Source: Halosimplex aquaticum (GTDB lineage: Archaea; Halobacteriota; Halobacteria; Halobacteriales; Haloarculaceae). Taken from it: a stretch of 64,000 nt of DNA. Position 1 is the first letter of the stretch; the number at the start of each line of letters is the position of its first letter. Shown here one piece after another: positions 51,855 to 61,496 of this stretch. The DNA lies in assembly GCF_028747785.1 (NCBI RefSeq), contig NZ_CP118158.1:3038001-3102000 (forward strand), given 5' to 3'. The notes beneath the pieces are model-generated. The model searched no databases. It was not told where the DNA came from and was given only the letters and a program-made list of their open reading frames with translations. The translations under genes and the position numbers were made by a program.

Positions 51855-52727
51855 TCAGAACTCGTCCGCTTCGTCCTCGTCGTCGTCTTGGTCGAGAATG
51901 TACGCCTTCAGCTCGTCGGCGGTCACGTCGTGGCCCTGTCGGCCGAAGAAGGCGGCGACGTTCTCGCAGTCCCGATCGAGGAACTCCTCGGCGTTGGGGT
52001 GGTGGACCGTCACCGCCTGGCCCAGGTCGATGACGTATATCTCGTCGCCGTGGACGATCAGATTGTACTCCGAGAGGTCGCCGTGGACGAGGCCGGCGCC
52101 GTGGAGGCGGCGCATGTACTCGCGGACGACCTCGTAGGCGGTCTCGGGGTTTTCGAGATTCACTTCGGAGAGACGCTTGCCCCGGCCTTCGTCGGTGCCG
52201 AGGTACTCCATGACGAGGACGTTGCGCTCGACGGCGATGGGTTCGGGCACGAGCACGCCGGCCTGTCGGGCGCGGTTGAGGTTGGCGAACTCCTTGCGGA
52301 CCCACGCGAGGACGACCTTCTTCTTGTCGGACCCGATCCCCTGGAAGCGCGGGTCGCCGTCGAGATACCCCCGCATGTCTGTGAAGTCGGAGGCGTTGAT
52401 GCGGTAGACCTTGACGGCGACCTCGGTGTCTTCGGCGCCGAGGGCGGTGTAGACGTTGGCCTCCTTGCCGGTCGAGATGGGGCCGCCGAAGGCGACGATG
52501 TAGTCGTCCTGGACGAGCTTGTAGAGGGCGGCGAAGGTCGCGTCGTCGAACACCGACGCCTCGACTTTGAACTGCTCGGTGTTCTTGATGCGCTCGCGGA
52601 ACTCGTTGAACTCGCGGTCGCGCTGGCGAGCGATCTTGTCCGCCTCGGTGTCGTGGACGTCGACTTCTTCCCACTCGTCGCCGGGCGAGTCGGCCTCGTC
52701 GGTGTCGAGCAGGCGATACTCCGACAT
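51855..52727 (-). CDS. rio1: RIO1-type serine protein kinase
   Basis: A 290-aa atypical kinase from ATG 52727. The nucleotide loop is STGKEANVY (residues 85-93), the ATP-binding lysine is K106 (VAVKVYRI), the catalytic loop HGDLSEYN and the metal motif IDLGQAV are present. RIO1 acts in late small-subunit (30S/40S) maturation as an ATPase. The C-terminal tail is Asp/Glu-rich (QDDDEDEADEF). It lies 70 bp downstream of the aIF-1A gene on the same strand, a common archaeal pairing that fits a shared translation role. Confidence 0.97.
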   Translation of the reverse strand: MSEYRLLDTDEADSPGDEWEEVDVHDTEADKIARQRDREFNEFRERIKNTEQFKVEASVFDDATFAALYKLVQDDYIVAFGGPISTGKEANVYTALGAEDTEVAVKVYRINASDFTDMRGYLDGDPRFQGIGSDKKKVVLAWVRKEFANLNRARQAGVLVPEPIAVERNVLVMEYLGTDEGRGKRLSEVNLENPETAYEVVREYMRRLHGAGLVHGDLSEYNLIVHGDEIYVIDLGQAVTVHHPNAEEFLDRDCENVAAFFGRQGHDVTADELKAYILDQDDDEDEADEF

Positions 52728-52796
52728 GGTCAGTGACTCCACCGAGCGCGCGAGGAGAAATAGCGGGCGCACTCGACGGTGATGTGGTCCTCCATG

Positions 52797-53084
52797 CTAC
52801 TCCTGGATGTGTCCCTCCTCGCGCAGCTGGTCGGCCTCCTGTTTCTCGTAGCGCCACGTGATGTCCCCCTTCTCGTCCTGCCAGTCCCACGGCTCGACGA
52901 GGACGACGTCGTCCTCGCGGATCCAGATGCGTTTCTGCATCTTGCCCGGGATGCGAGCCGTCCGCGTCGTCCCGTCCATGCAGCGCACTTCCACTCGATT
53001 CGCTCCGAGCATCTCCGTGACGACGGCGAACACCTCGTCGTCGTCGGGCATCCGCAGGTCCGTTCGTCCCTCGTTGTCGCTCAT
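52797..53084 (-). CDS. eif1A: Translation initiation factor aIF-1A
   Basis: A 95-aa S1/OB-fold protein from ATG 53084. The core [62 protein letters not shown] is the eIF1A signature, including MDG and IPGKMxKRIWI. It binds the A-site of the small subunit during initiation. The C-terminus ([15 protein letters not shown]) is the usual short archaeal tail. TATA-like CTTAAAACG on this strand (53107-53115) lies 23-31 nt upstream, indicating leaderless transcription, likely continuing into rio1. Confidence 0.97.
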   Translation of the reverse strand: MSDNEGRTDLRMPDDDEVFAVVTEMLGANRVEVRCMDGTTRTARIPGKMQKRIWIREDDVVLVEPWDWQDEKGDITWRYEKQEADQLREEGHIQE

Positions 53085-53106
53085 ACTCGTCCGTTGTCTC
53101 GGGAGA

Positions 53107-53115
53107 CGTTTTAAG
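53107..53115 (-). promoter_or_regulatory. TATA box of aIF-1A/rio1 operon
   Basis: CTTAAAACG on the minus strand, 23-31 nt before ATG 53084. Confidence 0.55.
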
Positions 53116-53227
53116 TTTTGCAGAATCTCGAAACCGGTTCCGGGACCGATCGGAGCCAGACCCGGCAGATCCACCTTCCCTGCTTGCTGGTAGTCGCGTC
53201 CCCAGAAACCCGTCTGCCGGAAACGAC

Positions 53228-54148
53228 TCATCCGACGAAGAGGTACACCATCGCGTAGGCGACGGCGGCGAGGCTGATGGCCGAGAGCGCGGTCACGGCC
53301 GCCCGCCAGGACCGGAACCGTTCGAAGGTGGGCGGCGAGACGCCGACGACGCCGACGGCGAGGACGCTGAAGACGAAGTGATAGGAGACCTCCAGCGTCG
53401 GCGCGGGCAGTGCGAGCGCGGCGCCGGCGTAGGCCACGCCGAGTACGGCGCGGCGGTCGACGTGAGCGTGGGGGCGCTCGCCGGAGATGCGGAAGTAGGC
53501 GGCCAGCGCCAGCCAGACGGTCGCGAGTTCGATCCCGAACGCGCCCAGCAGGTGCAGCGTCGGGTCCGCGGAGAGGACGACTCGCTCGGCGACCAGCGTC
53601 AGGTCGAAGGGGTAGAGCAACGCGGGCGGTTCCCCGGTCAGCAGGTCGCCGAAGGGGTGGGTGACCAGGCCGACGAGCGCGGCGCCACCGAGGACCCGCG
53701 GCGATACGTCCCGGCGATGGGCCGCGACGACCAGCGCGACTGCGCCGAGGACGAACACGACCGTGACCGCACCGGCGAGCAGGCCGCTGAGTAGGGTCAC
53801 GACGGGGATCAGTGCGAGGAGCAAGCCACCGCCGACTGCCCGCAAGTGGGACTCCGAACGGGCGGCGAGGGAGACGGCGACGGTCGTCACCGCGGCGACG
53901 GGGAGCGCGTGGGTGACGCCGCGGTGGACCCGATTGCCGGCGTCCCAGAAGGATTCGACGGGGATGGGGCCGGCGCCAGGCGACGGCGCGACGAGTCCGG
54001 CGAGGCCGTAGACGACGTCGACGTCGGGGAGCGTGGCGAAGAGGCCGGCCAGTACGGCGACGCGGAGCGCAGTCGCTCGGCTCCAGCCCAGTCGATGGGC
54101 GCCGAACGCGGCGATCGCGAACGCGAGGCAGGCGTGGCCGACGAACAT
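53228..54148 (-). CDS. Membrane-bound metal-dependent hydrolase (YdjM/DUF457 family)
   Basis: A 306-aa protein from ATG 54148 with about eight hydrophobic helices. The family motifs are near the N-terminus and middle: FVGHACLAF (H), [13 protein letters not shown] (D-x-D), [12 protein letters not shown] (H-R-x-x-T-H) and [20 protein letters not shown] (H-x-x-x-D), a set of metal ligands found in the YdjM/LexA-induced membrane hydrolase family. The bacterial homologue is SOS-induced but its substrate is unknown; a phospholipid or prenyl-phosphate substrate has been speculated. No close operon partners are present. Confidence 0.88.
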   Translation of the reverse strand: MFVGHACLAFAIAAFGAHRLGWSRATALRVAVLAGLFATLPDVDVVYGLAGLVAPSPGAGPIPVESFWDAGNRVHRGVTHALPVAAVTTVAVSLAARSESHLRAVGGGLLLALIPVVTLLSGLLAGAVTVVFVLGAVALVVAAHRRDVSPRVLGGAALVGLVTHPFGDLLTGEPPALLYPFDLTLVAERVVLSADPTLHLLGAFGIELATVWLALAAYFRISGERPHAHVDRRAVLGVAYAGAALALPAPTLEVSYHFVFSVLAVGVVGVSPPTFERFRSWRAAVTALSAISLAAVAYAMVYLFVG

Positions 54149-54275
54149 CACTCACGTTTCGCCGCGCGCGAAGATAAGTGTCTCGCGCCACGCGGTCGCA
54201 CACTCTATCCGCCGTCGGAGCGGGCGGCCGTTCGGGGAAGACGGCGATTCGCTGGTCTGCAACTGACGGCGGCGG

Positions 54276-54599
54276 TCAGTCGTTCAGACCGAACACCGAA
54301 CGGATCTCCGCTTCGATCTCCTCGACGTACCGGTCGAGGACGGTCTCGACCTTCTCGTCGTCGACGACGAGCACGCCCGACAGGCGGTCGGTGGGGTCGT
54401 CGGGGAGTTCGATCCGGAACTCGCCGTCCCCCTCGTAGAACGGTTCGCTCTCGGCGAGGATCTGCTGGTCGATAGCGTGGACGAGCTCCGAGTCGTAGCG
54501 GTCGTTCATCGTCTCGAAGGCCTGCTTGTAGGTCCGCTGGAGCTCGGTGAAGTAATTCGCGTACTTGTCCTCGAACTTCTCGGGGTCGAACTCGGCCAT
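54276..54599 (-). CDS. Conserved haloarchaeal protein (DUF5783-like), 107 aa
   Basis: A 107-aa soluble, acidic protein from ATG 54599. FDPEKFEDKYANYFTELQRTYKQAFETMNDRYDSELVHAIDQQILAESEPFYEGDGEF is highly typical of a haloarchaeal family I know as DUF5783; no enzymatic motif is present. It appears to be mainly helical in the first half, with strands around RIELPDDPTDRLSGVLVVDDE, then a final helix. Function unknown. It is 127 bp from the start of the DUF457 gene on the same strand. Confidence 0.85.
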   Translation of the reverse strand: MAEFDPEKFEDKYANYFTELQRTYKQAFETMNDRYDSELVHAIDQQILAESEPFYEGDGEFRIELPDDPTDRLSGVLVVDDEKVETVLDRYVEEIEAEIRSVFGLND

Positions 54600-54709
54600 T
54601 GTCCGGACCGAGGACGACCACCGACAAAAAGTCGTCCGTCTCGCGGCGACGCCGACGGGCGAACGCACAGCGTCGCTCGGCCGCGTCACGGCCGGCTTCC
54701 GGGCCTCGT

Positions 54710-54991
54710 TCACTCCTCGTCGCCGAGGCCGAAGTCCGCGGCGTCGACCGCGATCTGCGTCCGGTTCTCCGGGAACGCCAGCAGGTAGAGCCCGCCGCCG
54801 ACGATCGCCGCGAAGACGACGCCCGCGGCGACGGTCGCCGCGACCGTCACCGGGACCGACTGGCCGTTCGCAGCGACGACCGCGACCACGACGCCGAGCA
54901 GCACCAGCGACGCCATCACCCCGAAGACGAACCCAGCCCCGAACAGTAGCTTGCCGTCGTCGGTCAGTGCATCCGTCGCTTCGGTGTGCAT
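54710..54991 (-). CDS. Small membrane protein (93 aa)
   Basis: A 93-aa protein from ATG 54991. A polar N-terminus (HTEATDALTDDGKLL) is followed by hydrophobic segments (about residues 17-42 and 45-75) and an acidic C-terminus (AVDAADFGLGDEE). The frame has the expected acidic halophile composition, unlike the opposite strand. No function is recognised. It is 110 bp upstream of the DUF5783-like gene. Confidence 0.65.
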   Translation of the reverse strand: MHTEATDALTDDGKLLFGAGFVFGVMASLVLLGVVVAVVAANGQSVPVTVAATVAAGVVFAAIVGGGLYLLAFPENRTQIAVDAADFGLGDEE

Positions 54992-55273
54992 CGTGCTCTC
55001 CAGTCGGCTCCTCTCGCTTAAATATTTGCCACTGGACCCGGTGCCCGCCGCCTACGCTTCGTCTCCCCCGCCTCCCGACGGCCGCGGTTCGATTCGCGCC
55101 CGCCATTTGGTATATCGGCATTCGGTTTACGCTGCCGAATAGCGCTCGGGCGACGAGCTCGCGGAAGGCCGCGAGAAATCGCCCTCTCGGTCGAAATCTG
55201 CCGATCGAGCCCTCAACTGGGCCGGAGGTGGCCACCGAAGTACAGAATCGCCTGGGCTGCTACGGCGGGGTCG

Positions 55274-55501
55274 TCAGTACCCGCTCTGGGACGGGAGATA
55301 CAGCAGCGCGTAGGCCATGAACAACACGCCGCCGACGCCGAGGACGACGAGGTAGGCGATCGGATCGAGGGACGTCACGGCGCCGATAGCGGAGCCGACC
55401 ACAGCGGCCGGGTTCGACGCCTCGACGGACGAACCGACGACGAGCGCCACTGCTATCGCGACCAGCGCCAGGTCGAAGGCGTCCCGCTCCTCGATTGCCA
55501 T
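55274..55501 (-). CDS. Small membrane protein (75 aa)
   Basis: A 75-aa protein from ATG 55501: acidic start (AIEERDAF), one helix at residues about 9-28, a short loop, and a second helix at about 48-68 ending LLYLPSQSGY. No motif identifies a role. The frame stays open to 55582, but the extension is Trp/Arg-rich and less protein-like. It borders a 1.4-kb gene-poor stretch. Confidence 0.6.
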   Translation of the reverse strand: MAIEERDAFDLALVAIAVALVVGSSVEASNPAAVVGSAIGAVTSLDPIAYLVVLGVGGVLFMAYALLYLPSQSGY

Positions 55502-56363
55502 CGTCGGATCGCTCGCGGCCGACCCACATAGTTGCCACGGCCGCCCGTTTCGACCGTCCGACCAGGGGTTCGCCGGCCGCAATCGGCTCCGCCCACCTCC
55601 GCATGTCTGCCCACCGGCGTGCGTTGCCGATCGCTGGTCTGTGCAACCTCCGGTCGGACGCCCACGTTTCGCTCGCGTAGAGGGCCGTCGAACCGGTAGG
55701 AATTTGCCCGTCGTTCACCGCACGGGGAACACTCTGGATGGGTTCTGCGCCGCCTTCTACACTTCGCGGCAGGGGATCTCCATCAGCCGAGTATCGGGGC
55801 TTCGGGCATAGCTGTCTCCTGTCTCACTAGGTTCCTGTTCGTTCAAAACCCGGCTGCCGCCGATCCGTGACCCGTGGAAACGTTCGCTGCTTTCGGACTG
55901 TGTTTGGGCTGTCGGTCGACTACGTCTTCACCGACGACAACTGAGGGGCTCCGGACGGTAGGCAGTCGGGACTTGGATCACCAACCGTCGATGGTGGCGG
56001 TCAGACGGGATCGACGAGGCCAGTGAATCCGGTTGCTCCTAACTTGTCCGCGCGCGCACGATCCGACCCGGTGATGGCCGCTCATTCCACGTCGTGTTCG
56101 CGGTCGGGGTTTCGAGGACGGTTGATCGACGGGATTCGGCCTTTAGGGTGCTATCCGGAGCGAACGCCCGACTTTTGCCGTCTGCCGGCACGCCGCAGAG
56201 CTGTTTGCATACACCGTATATCGCTATACGAAGTTCCGACTGTGCTTTCGCCGATTGGCGCTCAGTCGAGTAGGTAGCAGCCCTGTGAACGGGGTTTTCG
56301 TGAAGACGGGCTCTCTCCGCGGATCTGAACTGCGAATAGATAGCGTTTGAATACATACTCGTG

Positions 56364-56374
56364 TTTTTATATTA
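56364..56374 (+). promoter_or_regulatory. Orphan TATA-like box
   Basis: TTTTTATATTA is a good archaeal TATA match, but no ORF of meaningful length begins near the expected start at about 56400. It is a candidate promoter for a non-coding RNA or a relic. Confidence 0.35.
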
Positions 56375-56407
56375 AGTGACTGTCTGTTGTGTTCGGATCA
56401 GCACCCT

Positions 56408-56570
56408 CTACCGTCGGTTCGTGTCTGAACGGTATACGATGGCAATATCTTCGCCGATCCGATTTACGTATCGAGGCAGCTGGTCAGATTTGTCGTAGGC
56501 TGTGAGGGACTTCGAAATCCGAGTATTCTTCCGTTTGAGCGCGTGAGATGTATTTCTCTGAGTACTGCAT
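56408..56570 (-). pseudogene. Possible frameshifted short gene
   Basis: On the minus strand ATG 56570 starts a protein-like chain (MQYSEKYISRAQTEEYSDFEVP) that ends after 28 codons. Shifting by one base near CCTCACAGCC gives LTAYDKSDQLPRYVNRIGED and continues to a stop at 56408-56410. Together they would give about 54 residues with a polar, acidic character. No family is recognised. The low local GC and the frameshift suggest decay, or this may be chance. Confidence 0.25.
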
Positions 56571-56924
56571 TGAGAAACGGCGGTTATAGAAGATAACAGG
56601 AAAGTAGTGGATCATGTATGATTTTAGCTATTATCGATCCGAGGGCGGCACTTTCGGTCTCGCTTCGAGTTTCTCGCTCCGGCGTGCGGCTGTGTCGTCG
56701 TTCGGTGTGCGACGTTCGACTCGACGAGTCCAGCAGAAGATTACGGCCATAGGATCGTAATCGGTTGTTTGATTCAAGCAAACGTTGGTCGAGACGACCG
56801 TCCGAAGAACTCGATACGGAACGGTGACAGTGGATTCCGGTGTCGAGTGTCGAGAAAATGCACGCAGGAGGCGGTACCGCCGGTGGATCGGTCGGATCGT
56901 GGGGTCAGGAGTGCGGCTCCGGGT

Positions 56925-57155
56925 TCACTTGTACCCGATGGCCCGCAACCCCAGTTCGCCGAACAGTGCGTAGACGATCGCACTGACGCCGAGGACGCCG
57001 AGAATGCCGGCTATTGGGCCGGAGACGGCGAGCGCGGTCGCGAACATCGCGACGCCCAGGGCGACGACGAAGTTGAGGAACGAACTCCGAACCGCGACCA
57101 GCGGCCGGAGCAGCGGGTGGTACTCGTCTGTGTCGGAGTCCAGGCTGTCAGTCAT
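56925..57155 (-). CDS. Small membrane protein (76 aa)
   Basis: A 76-aa protein from ATG 57155. An acidic N-terminus (TDSLDSDTDEYHPLL) precedes two hydrophobic helices (about residues 25-45 and 47-67), ending LRAIGYK. The frame is open upstream to 57263, but those residues are Arg-rich. No function is recognised. It lies 33 bp downstream of the next small membrane gene on the same strand, so the two may form a transcription unit. Confidence 0.6.
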   Translation of the reverse strand: MTDSLDSDTDEYHPLLRPLVAVRSSFLNFVVALGVAMFATALAVSGPIAGILGVLGVSAIVYALFGELGLRAIGYK

Positions 57156-57187
57156 CGTGGACACGTCCCCAAACGCGCGATCCAGGC

Positions 57188-57478
57188 TTATAACGATGGC
57201 GGCCCACCGTCGTCCGCGTCGAGCGTCGGGCCCGACCGACCGTAGGGCATGTCGTCGCGACATCGGTAGAGCGCGTAGCTCGTCCAGCCGATCATGAACA
57301 GGATGCCCGGGAGGCTCATGATCCCCACCGTCGCGCCGGCTCCGCCGGGTTCGTTGACGAACACGAGGATCGCGACGTCGAGGATCAGTGCGAGCACGCT
57401 ACCGGCGAGCAGTAGCGCCACGACGAGCTGGTTCGCACAGACGTGCATCAGGAGCTGTTGTCGAAACGTCTCCGCCAT
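57188..57478 (-). CDS. Small membrane protein (96 aa)
   Basis: A 96-aa protein from ATG 57478. Two helices (about residues 16-39 and 49-69) flank a Gly-rich loop (NEPGGAGATVG), and a polar tail (RCRDDMPYGRSGPTLDADDGGPPSL) follows. The N-terminus (AETFRQQLLMHVCANQ) is soluble. No family is recognised. It stands directly upstream of the 76-aa membrane gene. Confidence 0.6.
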   Translation of the reverse strand: MAETFRQQLLMHVCANQLVVALLLAGSVLALILDVAILVFVNEPGGAGATVGIMSLPGILFMIGWTSYALYRCRDDMPYGRSGPTLDADDGGPPSL

Positions 57479-57781
57479 AGTCCCTCGCTGTTCCCGACCG
57501 GTATTCAGTGTTGGGTTGCCCGAGACCGCCAGGAGCATCACTATCGGCCGGTTCCCGGCCGATGCAATCCTGTGACTGCTGAGAGTTCCGGCGCTTTTCT
57601 GGAATATCGCGTCCTGTTTCCGAGTGGCAAACAGATCTGGGAGGCTCCAGATGAGTTTGATAGAGACAAACGAAAGGCGGGGACGTTTGCGAGGAATTGC
57701 CGGTCGAGAAGACGCCGAACGGCGGCAGGAGCGTCGCTGGTGGCGACACTGTTAAGGGCCAGAGCCGGCGTTGTAGACCGT
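57479..57781. other. 303-bp gap upstream of beta-mannosidase
   Basis: This is the divergent intergenic region between the 96-aa membrane gene and the beta-mannosidase. It is of lower GC near 57560-57690. The plus frame used by the mannosidase stays open here and reads somewhat protein-like around 57590-57670 (FLEYRVLFPSGKQIWEAPDE), but has no start or family match. The mannosidase TATA box is at its right end. Confidence 0.4.
57750..57757 (+). promoter_or_regulatory. TATA-like box of beta-mannosidase gene
   Basis: TGTTAAGG lies 25-32 nt before ATG 57782, consistent with a leaderless transcript. Confidence 0.4.
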
Positions 57782-60298
57782 ATGCGAACTCAGTCGCTGA
57801 ACGGACAGTGGCGGTTCCGTCGATCGGACGGTGAGTCCTGGCTCGACGGCGAGGTGCCGGGGGGCGTGTACTCGGATCTCCTGAACGCCGGCGAGATCCC
57901 CGACCCCTTCGTCGCGGACAACGAACTCGACGTGCAGTGGGTGGGGACGACGGACTGGGTCTACCGCCGGACCGTCGACGTCGGCGAGCGGCTCCTCGAC
58001 CACGACCGCGTCGTCCTGCGATGCGAGGGACTCGACACGGTGGCGACCGTCCTGATCAACGGCAGCGTCGTCGGCGAGTCGGTCAACATGCACGTCGGCC
58101 ACGAGTTCGACGCCGCCGGGGCGCTCGAACCGGGCGAGAACGAGGTCACCGTCCGGTTTCGGTCGCCCGTCGAGTACGGTCGAGAGCGGGCGGCCGAGTA
58201 CCCCCACGAGGTCCCGTCGATCCGCTATCCCGTCGACCAGCCCGGCCGCGCGTTCGTCCGCAAAGCCCAGTGCCACTACGGGTGGGACTGGGGCCCCTGC
58301 CTGCCGACCTCGGGCATCTACCGGGACATCTCGCTCGTCGGCTACTCCGAACCGCGGATCCGCTACGCGAAGACCGAGCAGGACCACACCGTCGCGGGGA
58401 TCGACCTCACGGTCAGGGTCGGCGTCGACGCGCCGACCGCGGGGACGTACGACCTGACCGTCGAGGTGGCAGAGACGAGCCTGACGGAGGCCGTCGCGCT
58501 CGACGCGGGCGAGCAGGAAGTCGAACTCACCGTCCCGGTCGACGAGGGCGCCGTCGAACTGTGGTGGCCCGACGGGTACGGTGACCAGCCACTCTACGAC
58601 CTGTCAGTCTCTGTCGGGGACCATACCCACACGGACCGGATCGGTTTCCGCGATGTGGACCTGGTGGTCGAACCCGACGAGGCGGGCACGTCCTTCTACT
58701 TCGAGGTCAACGACGAACCGGTCTACGCCAAGGGGGCCAACACCATCCCGACGGCGCCGCTGTACGGCGACGTGACCGCCGAGCGCTACGAACACCTGAT
58801 CCGCAGCGCGGCCGACGCGAACATGAACATGCTCCGCGTGTGGGGCGGGGGGTACTACGAGGACGAGGCGTTCTACGACCTGTGCGACGAGTACGGGCTG
58901 CTGGTCTGGCAGGACTTCATGTTCTCCTGCTCGCTCCACCCCGCCGACGACGCGTTCCTCGACACCGTCGAGGAGGAGGTCCGCTATCAGGTCCGCCGCC
59001 TCGCGAGCCACCCCTCGATCGCCGTCTGGTGCGCCAACAACGAGAACGAGGAGGCGCTGGAGAACTGGTACGGCGACCACGAGCGCCACGAGGCTCACCG
59101 CGAGGACTACCGCGCTCTCTACGAGGAGACCGTCGAGCCGGCGTGTCGCGAGGAGGACCCCTCGCGCGCCTACTGGCCCGGTTCGCCCTCCAGCGGCCCC
59201 GGCGAACTCGAACCGTACGTCTTCGAGAAGGGCGACATCCACTACTGGGACGTGTGGCACCGCGGCCAGCCCTTCGAGGACTACTACACGACCGAGCCCC
59301 GATTCGTCTCCGAGTTCGGCTACCAGTCGTTCCCGTCGCTCGATTCGCTCCGGACGGTCCTCGACCCCGACGAGTTCAACCCCACGTCGCCGACGATGGA
59401 ACACCACCAGCGCAATCCCGGCGGCAACGCCACCATCCTCCGCCGGATGGCCGACTACTTCCGCATCCCCTTCGACTTCGCCGACTTCGTCTACGTCTCC
59501 CAACTGCTCCAGGCCGAGGCCATGTCGACGGCCATCGAGTACTGGCGGCGGCGCAAACCCACGACGATGGGCGCGCTCTACTGGCAGCTCAACGACCTCT
59601 GGCCGGTCGCCTCCTGGTCGTCCATCGAGTACGACGGCAAGTGGAAGGCCCAGCAGTACGCCGCCCGTCGACAGTTCGCGCCCGTCCTCCTCTCGTTCCA
59701 CCCCGCGTTCGAGGGGCGCGACGGCGTCGACAACGTCCAGGCCGAGGACCCGGACGACGCCGACTGGGGCGACGTGACCGCTCAGACGCTGTGGATCACC
59801 AGCGACGAGACGGGGCCGCTGACCGGGGCGGTCGACCTCGAAGTCGCCACCTTCGACGGTGAACTCGTCCGCGAGGAGTCGGTCGCAGTCGACCTGGACG
59901 CCCACGAGAGCACCGCTCTGGCGACTGTCGAACGCGCGGAGTTACCCGACGGCGTCGCTCCGTCGGAGGTGATGGTCCGCGCCGCGCTCGACGGCTCGCG
60001 AGAGTCCTACCCGGCGACGGCCTTCTTCGCCGACTACAAGCGACTCGCCCTGCCCGAGACGGACCTGACCGTCGAGATCGACGGATGCGACGTGACAGTC
60101 GGCGCCGACCGGGCGGCGCTGTTCGTCGAACTCGACCCGGGCGCGCTGCCGGGCGCCTTCGGCGACAACTACGTCCACCTCGCCGCCGGCGAGGAGCGGA
60201 CGCTCTCGTTCGACGCGTACGACGACCGCCGGGACGCGCTCGTCGAAGCCCACCTCGCCGAGGAACTCTCGGTCCGCCACCTGCGCGAGACGTACTGA
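57782..60298 (+). CDS. Beta-mannosidase (glycoside hydrolase family 2)
   Basis: An 838-aa cytoplasmic GH2 enzyme from ATG 57782. The N-terminal sugar-binding domain opens LNGQWRFR and has WVGTTDWVYRR and the beta-mannosidase word VRKAQCHYGWDWGPCLPTSGIYR (about residues 158-183). An immunoglobulin-like domain follows, then the TIM barrel with LRVWGGGYYEDEAFYDLCDEYGLLVWQDFMF. The acid/base is E421 (WCANNENEE) and the nucleophile E511 (RFVSEFGYQSFPS). WQLNDLWPVASWSSIEYDGKWKA is also typical. It removes terminal beta-mannose from mannans or N-glycan-like oligosaccharides. No signal peptide is present, so the substrate must be imported; the adjoining ABC transporter fits. Confidence 0.95.
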   Translation: MRTQSLNGQWRFRRSDGESWLDGEVPGGVYSDLLNAGEIPDPFVADNELDVQWVGTTDWVYRRTVDVGERLLDHDRVVLRCEGLDTVATVLINGSVVGESVNMHVGHEFDAAGALEPGENEVTVRFRSPVEYGRERAAEYPHEVPSIRYPVDQPGRAFVRKAQCHYGWDWGPCLPTSGIYRDISLVGYSEPRIRYAKTEQDHTVAGIDLTVRVGVDAPTAGTYDLTVEVAETSLTEAVALDAGEQEVELTVPVDEGAVELWWPDGYGDQPLYDLSVSVGDHTHTDRIGFRDVDLVVEPDEAGTSFYFEVNDEPVYAKGANTIPTAPLYGDVTAERYEHLIRSAADANMNMLRVWGGGYYEDEAFYDLCDEYGLLVWQDFMFSCSLHPADDAFLDTVEEEVRYQVRRLASHPSIAVWCANNENEEALENWYGDHERHEAHREDYRALYEETVEPACREEDPSRAYWPGSPSSGPGELEPYVFEKGDIHYWDVWHRGQPFEDYYTTEPRFVSEFGYQSFPSLDSLRTVLDPDEFNPTSPTMEHHQRNPGGNATILRRMADYFRIPFDFADFVYVSQLLQAEAMSTAIEYWRRRKPTTMGALYWQLNDLWPVASWSSIEYDGKWKAQQYAARRQFAPVLLSFHPAFEGRDGVDNVQAEDPDDADWGDVTAQTLWITSDETGPLTGAVDLEVATFDGELVREESVAVDLDAHESTALATVERAELPDGVAPSEVMVRAALDGSRESYPATAFFADYKRLALPETDLTVEIDGCDVTVGADRAALFVELDPGALPGAFGDNYVHLAAGEERTLSFDAYDDRRDALVEAHLAEELSVRHLRETY

Positions 60299-60371
60299 CG
60301 CGTTCGGCGACGCGACCGCTGGTGCCGAAGCGTAGCCGCCGCAAAATCGCTCTGCACTCCCGTCTATCCGG

Positions 60372-61496
60372 TCAGTCGCCGGCCGATCGTTTTGCGGCCG
60401 AGCCCTCGTCGGCGTCCGGCAGGGGGGCGCTCTCCCAGTAGGGGTGGTCGTCGTCGGCGCGGAAACAGCGGGTACGGTGGGCGGACTCGACGGACGTCGA
60501 CGGCGGCATCTCGTCGGTGCAGGCCTCGCGCGCCTCGGGACAGCGGTCGTGGAAGGGACAGCCCGCGGGCGGGTTCGCGGCGTCGGGGACGTCGATCGCG
60601 CGGAGCGGCGCGTCCTCGATGCCGTGGGCGTCGCTCGCCCGCTCGCCCGAGGCGAGGTCCGGCGTCGCCCACAGCAGCGCCTTCGTGTAGGGGTGCTGGG
60701 GGTTCTCGATGACCCGGTCGACGGGACCGATCTCGACGAGCTTCCCGAGGTACATGATGCCGATGCGGCCGCCGGACTTCTTGGCGACGTAGCGGGCGTT
60801 GGAGATGTCGTGCGTGATGTAGAGGTACGCGGTGTCGACGGCCTCCTGAAGCCGGAGCATCAGGTCCATCATGTTGATCCGGAGGCTCACGTCCAGCGCG
60901 CTGATGGCCTCGTCGGCGAGGATCAGGTCGGGACTCATCAGCAGCGCGCGGACGAGGGCGACGCGCTGTTGCTGGCCGCCCGACAGCTGGTGGGGATACC
61001 GGTCGGCGAAGTCCGCCGCCGGGTCCAGGCCGACGTACTCCAGGAAGCCGTAGACGTGCTCGCGCCGGTCGGTGCGGCTCATCTCGGGTTCCCAGCGGCG
61101 CAGCGGCTCGGCGAGGATCGACTCGATGCGGGAGTTCGCGTCGAGCGACGCCTCGGGGTCCTGGTGGACGATCTGGAGCGCCCGGCGGATCTCCTCGAAG
61201 TCGTGGTCGAGGTCGCCGCCGCCGAGCAGGCCGCGGGCGTCCTTGGCCTCCCAGACGTCCGTCCCGCGGTACCGCACGCTCCCCGCTGTCGGCCGGTGGA
61301 GGCCGATGGCGGCCTTGCCCAGCGTCGTCTTGCCGCAGCCGGACTCGCCGACCAGCGCGACGACCTCGTTCTCGTGGACGTCCAGCGAGACGCCGTCGAC
61401 CGCCCTGACCGTTTCGGCGCCCTTCAGCCCGAACAGCCGGCTGTTCTCGAAGTGGACGTGCAGGTCCTCCAGGGAGACGACCACGTCGTCACTCAT
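60372..61496 (-). CDS. Oligopeptide/oligosaccharide ABC transporter ATP-binding protein (DppF/OppF type)
   Basis: A 374-aa ATPase from ATG 61496. Walker A is [13 protein letters not shown] (about residues 48-60), the Q-loop is in [10 protein letters not shown], the signature is [15 protein letters not shown] and Walker B is [12 protein letters not shown]. The C-terminal oligo_HPY tail has [15 protein letters not shown], with cysteines that bind a 4Fe-4S cluster in Dpp proteins. An inserted loop ([22 protein letters not shown]) is longer than in E. coli. Its start overlaps the end of the preceding ATPase gene by 8 bp (61489-61496), indicating translational coupling. Dpp-family systems also import beta-mannosides and cellobiose in some thermophiles. 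Confidence 0.92.
   Translation of the reverse strand: MSDDVVVSLEDLHVHFENSRLFGLKGAETVRAVDGVSLDVHENEVVALVGESGCGKTTLGKAAIGLHRPTAGSVRYRGTDVWEAKDARGLLGGGDLDHDFEEIRRALQIVHQDPEASLDANSRIESILAEPLRRWEPEMSRTDRREHVYGFLEYVGLDPAADFADRYPHQLSGGQQQRVALVRALLMSPDLILADEAISALDVSLRINMMDLMLRLQEAVDTAYLYITHDISNARYVAKKSGGRIGIMYLGKLVEIGPVDRVIENPQHPYTKALLWATPDLASGERASDAHGIEDAPLRAIDVPDAANPPAGCPFHDRCPEAREACTDEMPPSTSVESAHRTRCFRADDDHPYWESAPLPDADEGSAAKRSAGD

Larger units (their letters stand above)
55502..56924. other. 1.4-kb gene-poor, lower-GC stretch with possible gene remnants
   Basis: No ORF of normal halophile composition is present between the small membrane genes at 55501 and 56925. GC falls noticeably from about 56200 to 56780. 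Contents I can point to: a TATA-like box with no ORF at 56364-56374, a possible frameshifted minus-strand gene at 56408-56570, and a short plus-strand tail near 55890-55941 ending in VDYVFTDDN. No terminal inverted repeats or transposase motifs were recognised. It may be an eroded mobile element or contain unannotated RNAs. Confidence 0.5.

Noticed and set aside
56039..56356. 105-codon minus-strand ORF in the gene-poor stretch
   Set aside because: Composition is neither acidic nor hydrophobic, there is no family resemblance, and no promoter fits the start.
55502..56924. tRNA or rRNA genes in the long gap
   Set aside because: No TpsiC-like GGTTCGAATCC arm with matching acceptor ends and no rRNA-conserved segment was found by eye.
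57782..60298. Beta-galactosidase or beta-glucuronidase assignment for the GH2 gene
   Set aside because: The HYGWDWGPCLPTSGIY and WCANNENE words and overall layout match beta-mannosidases, and the galactosidase motifs are missing.
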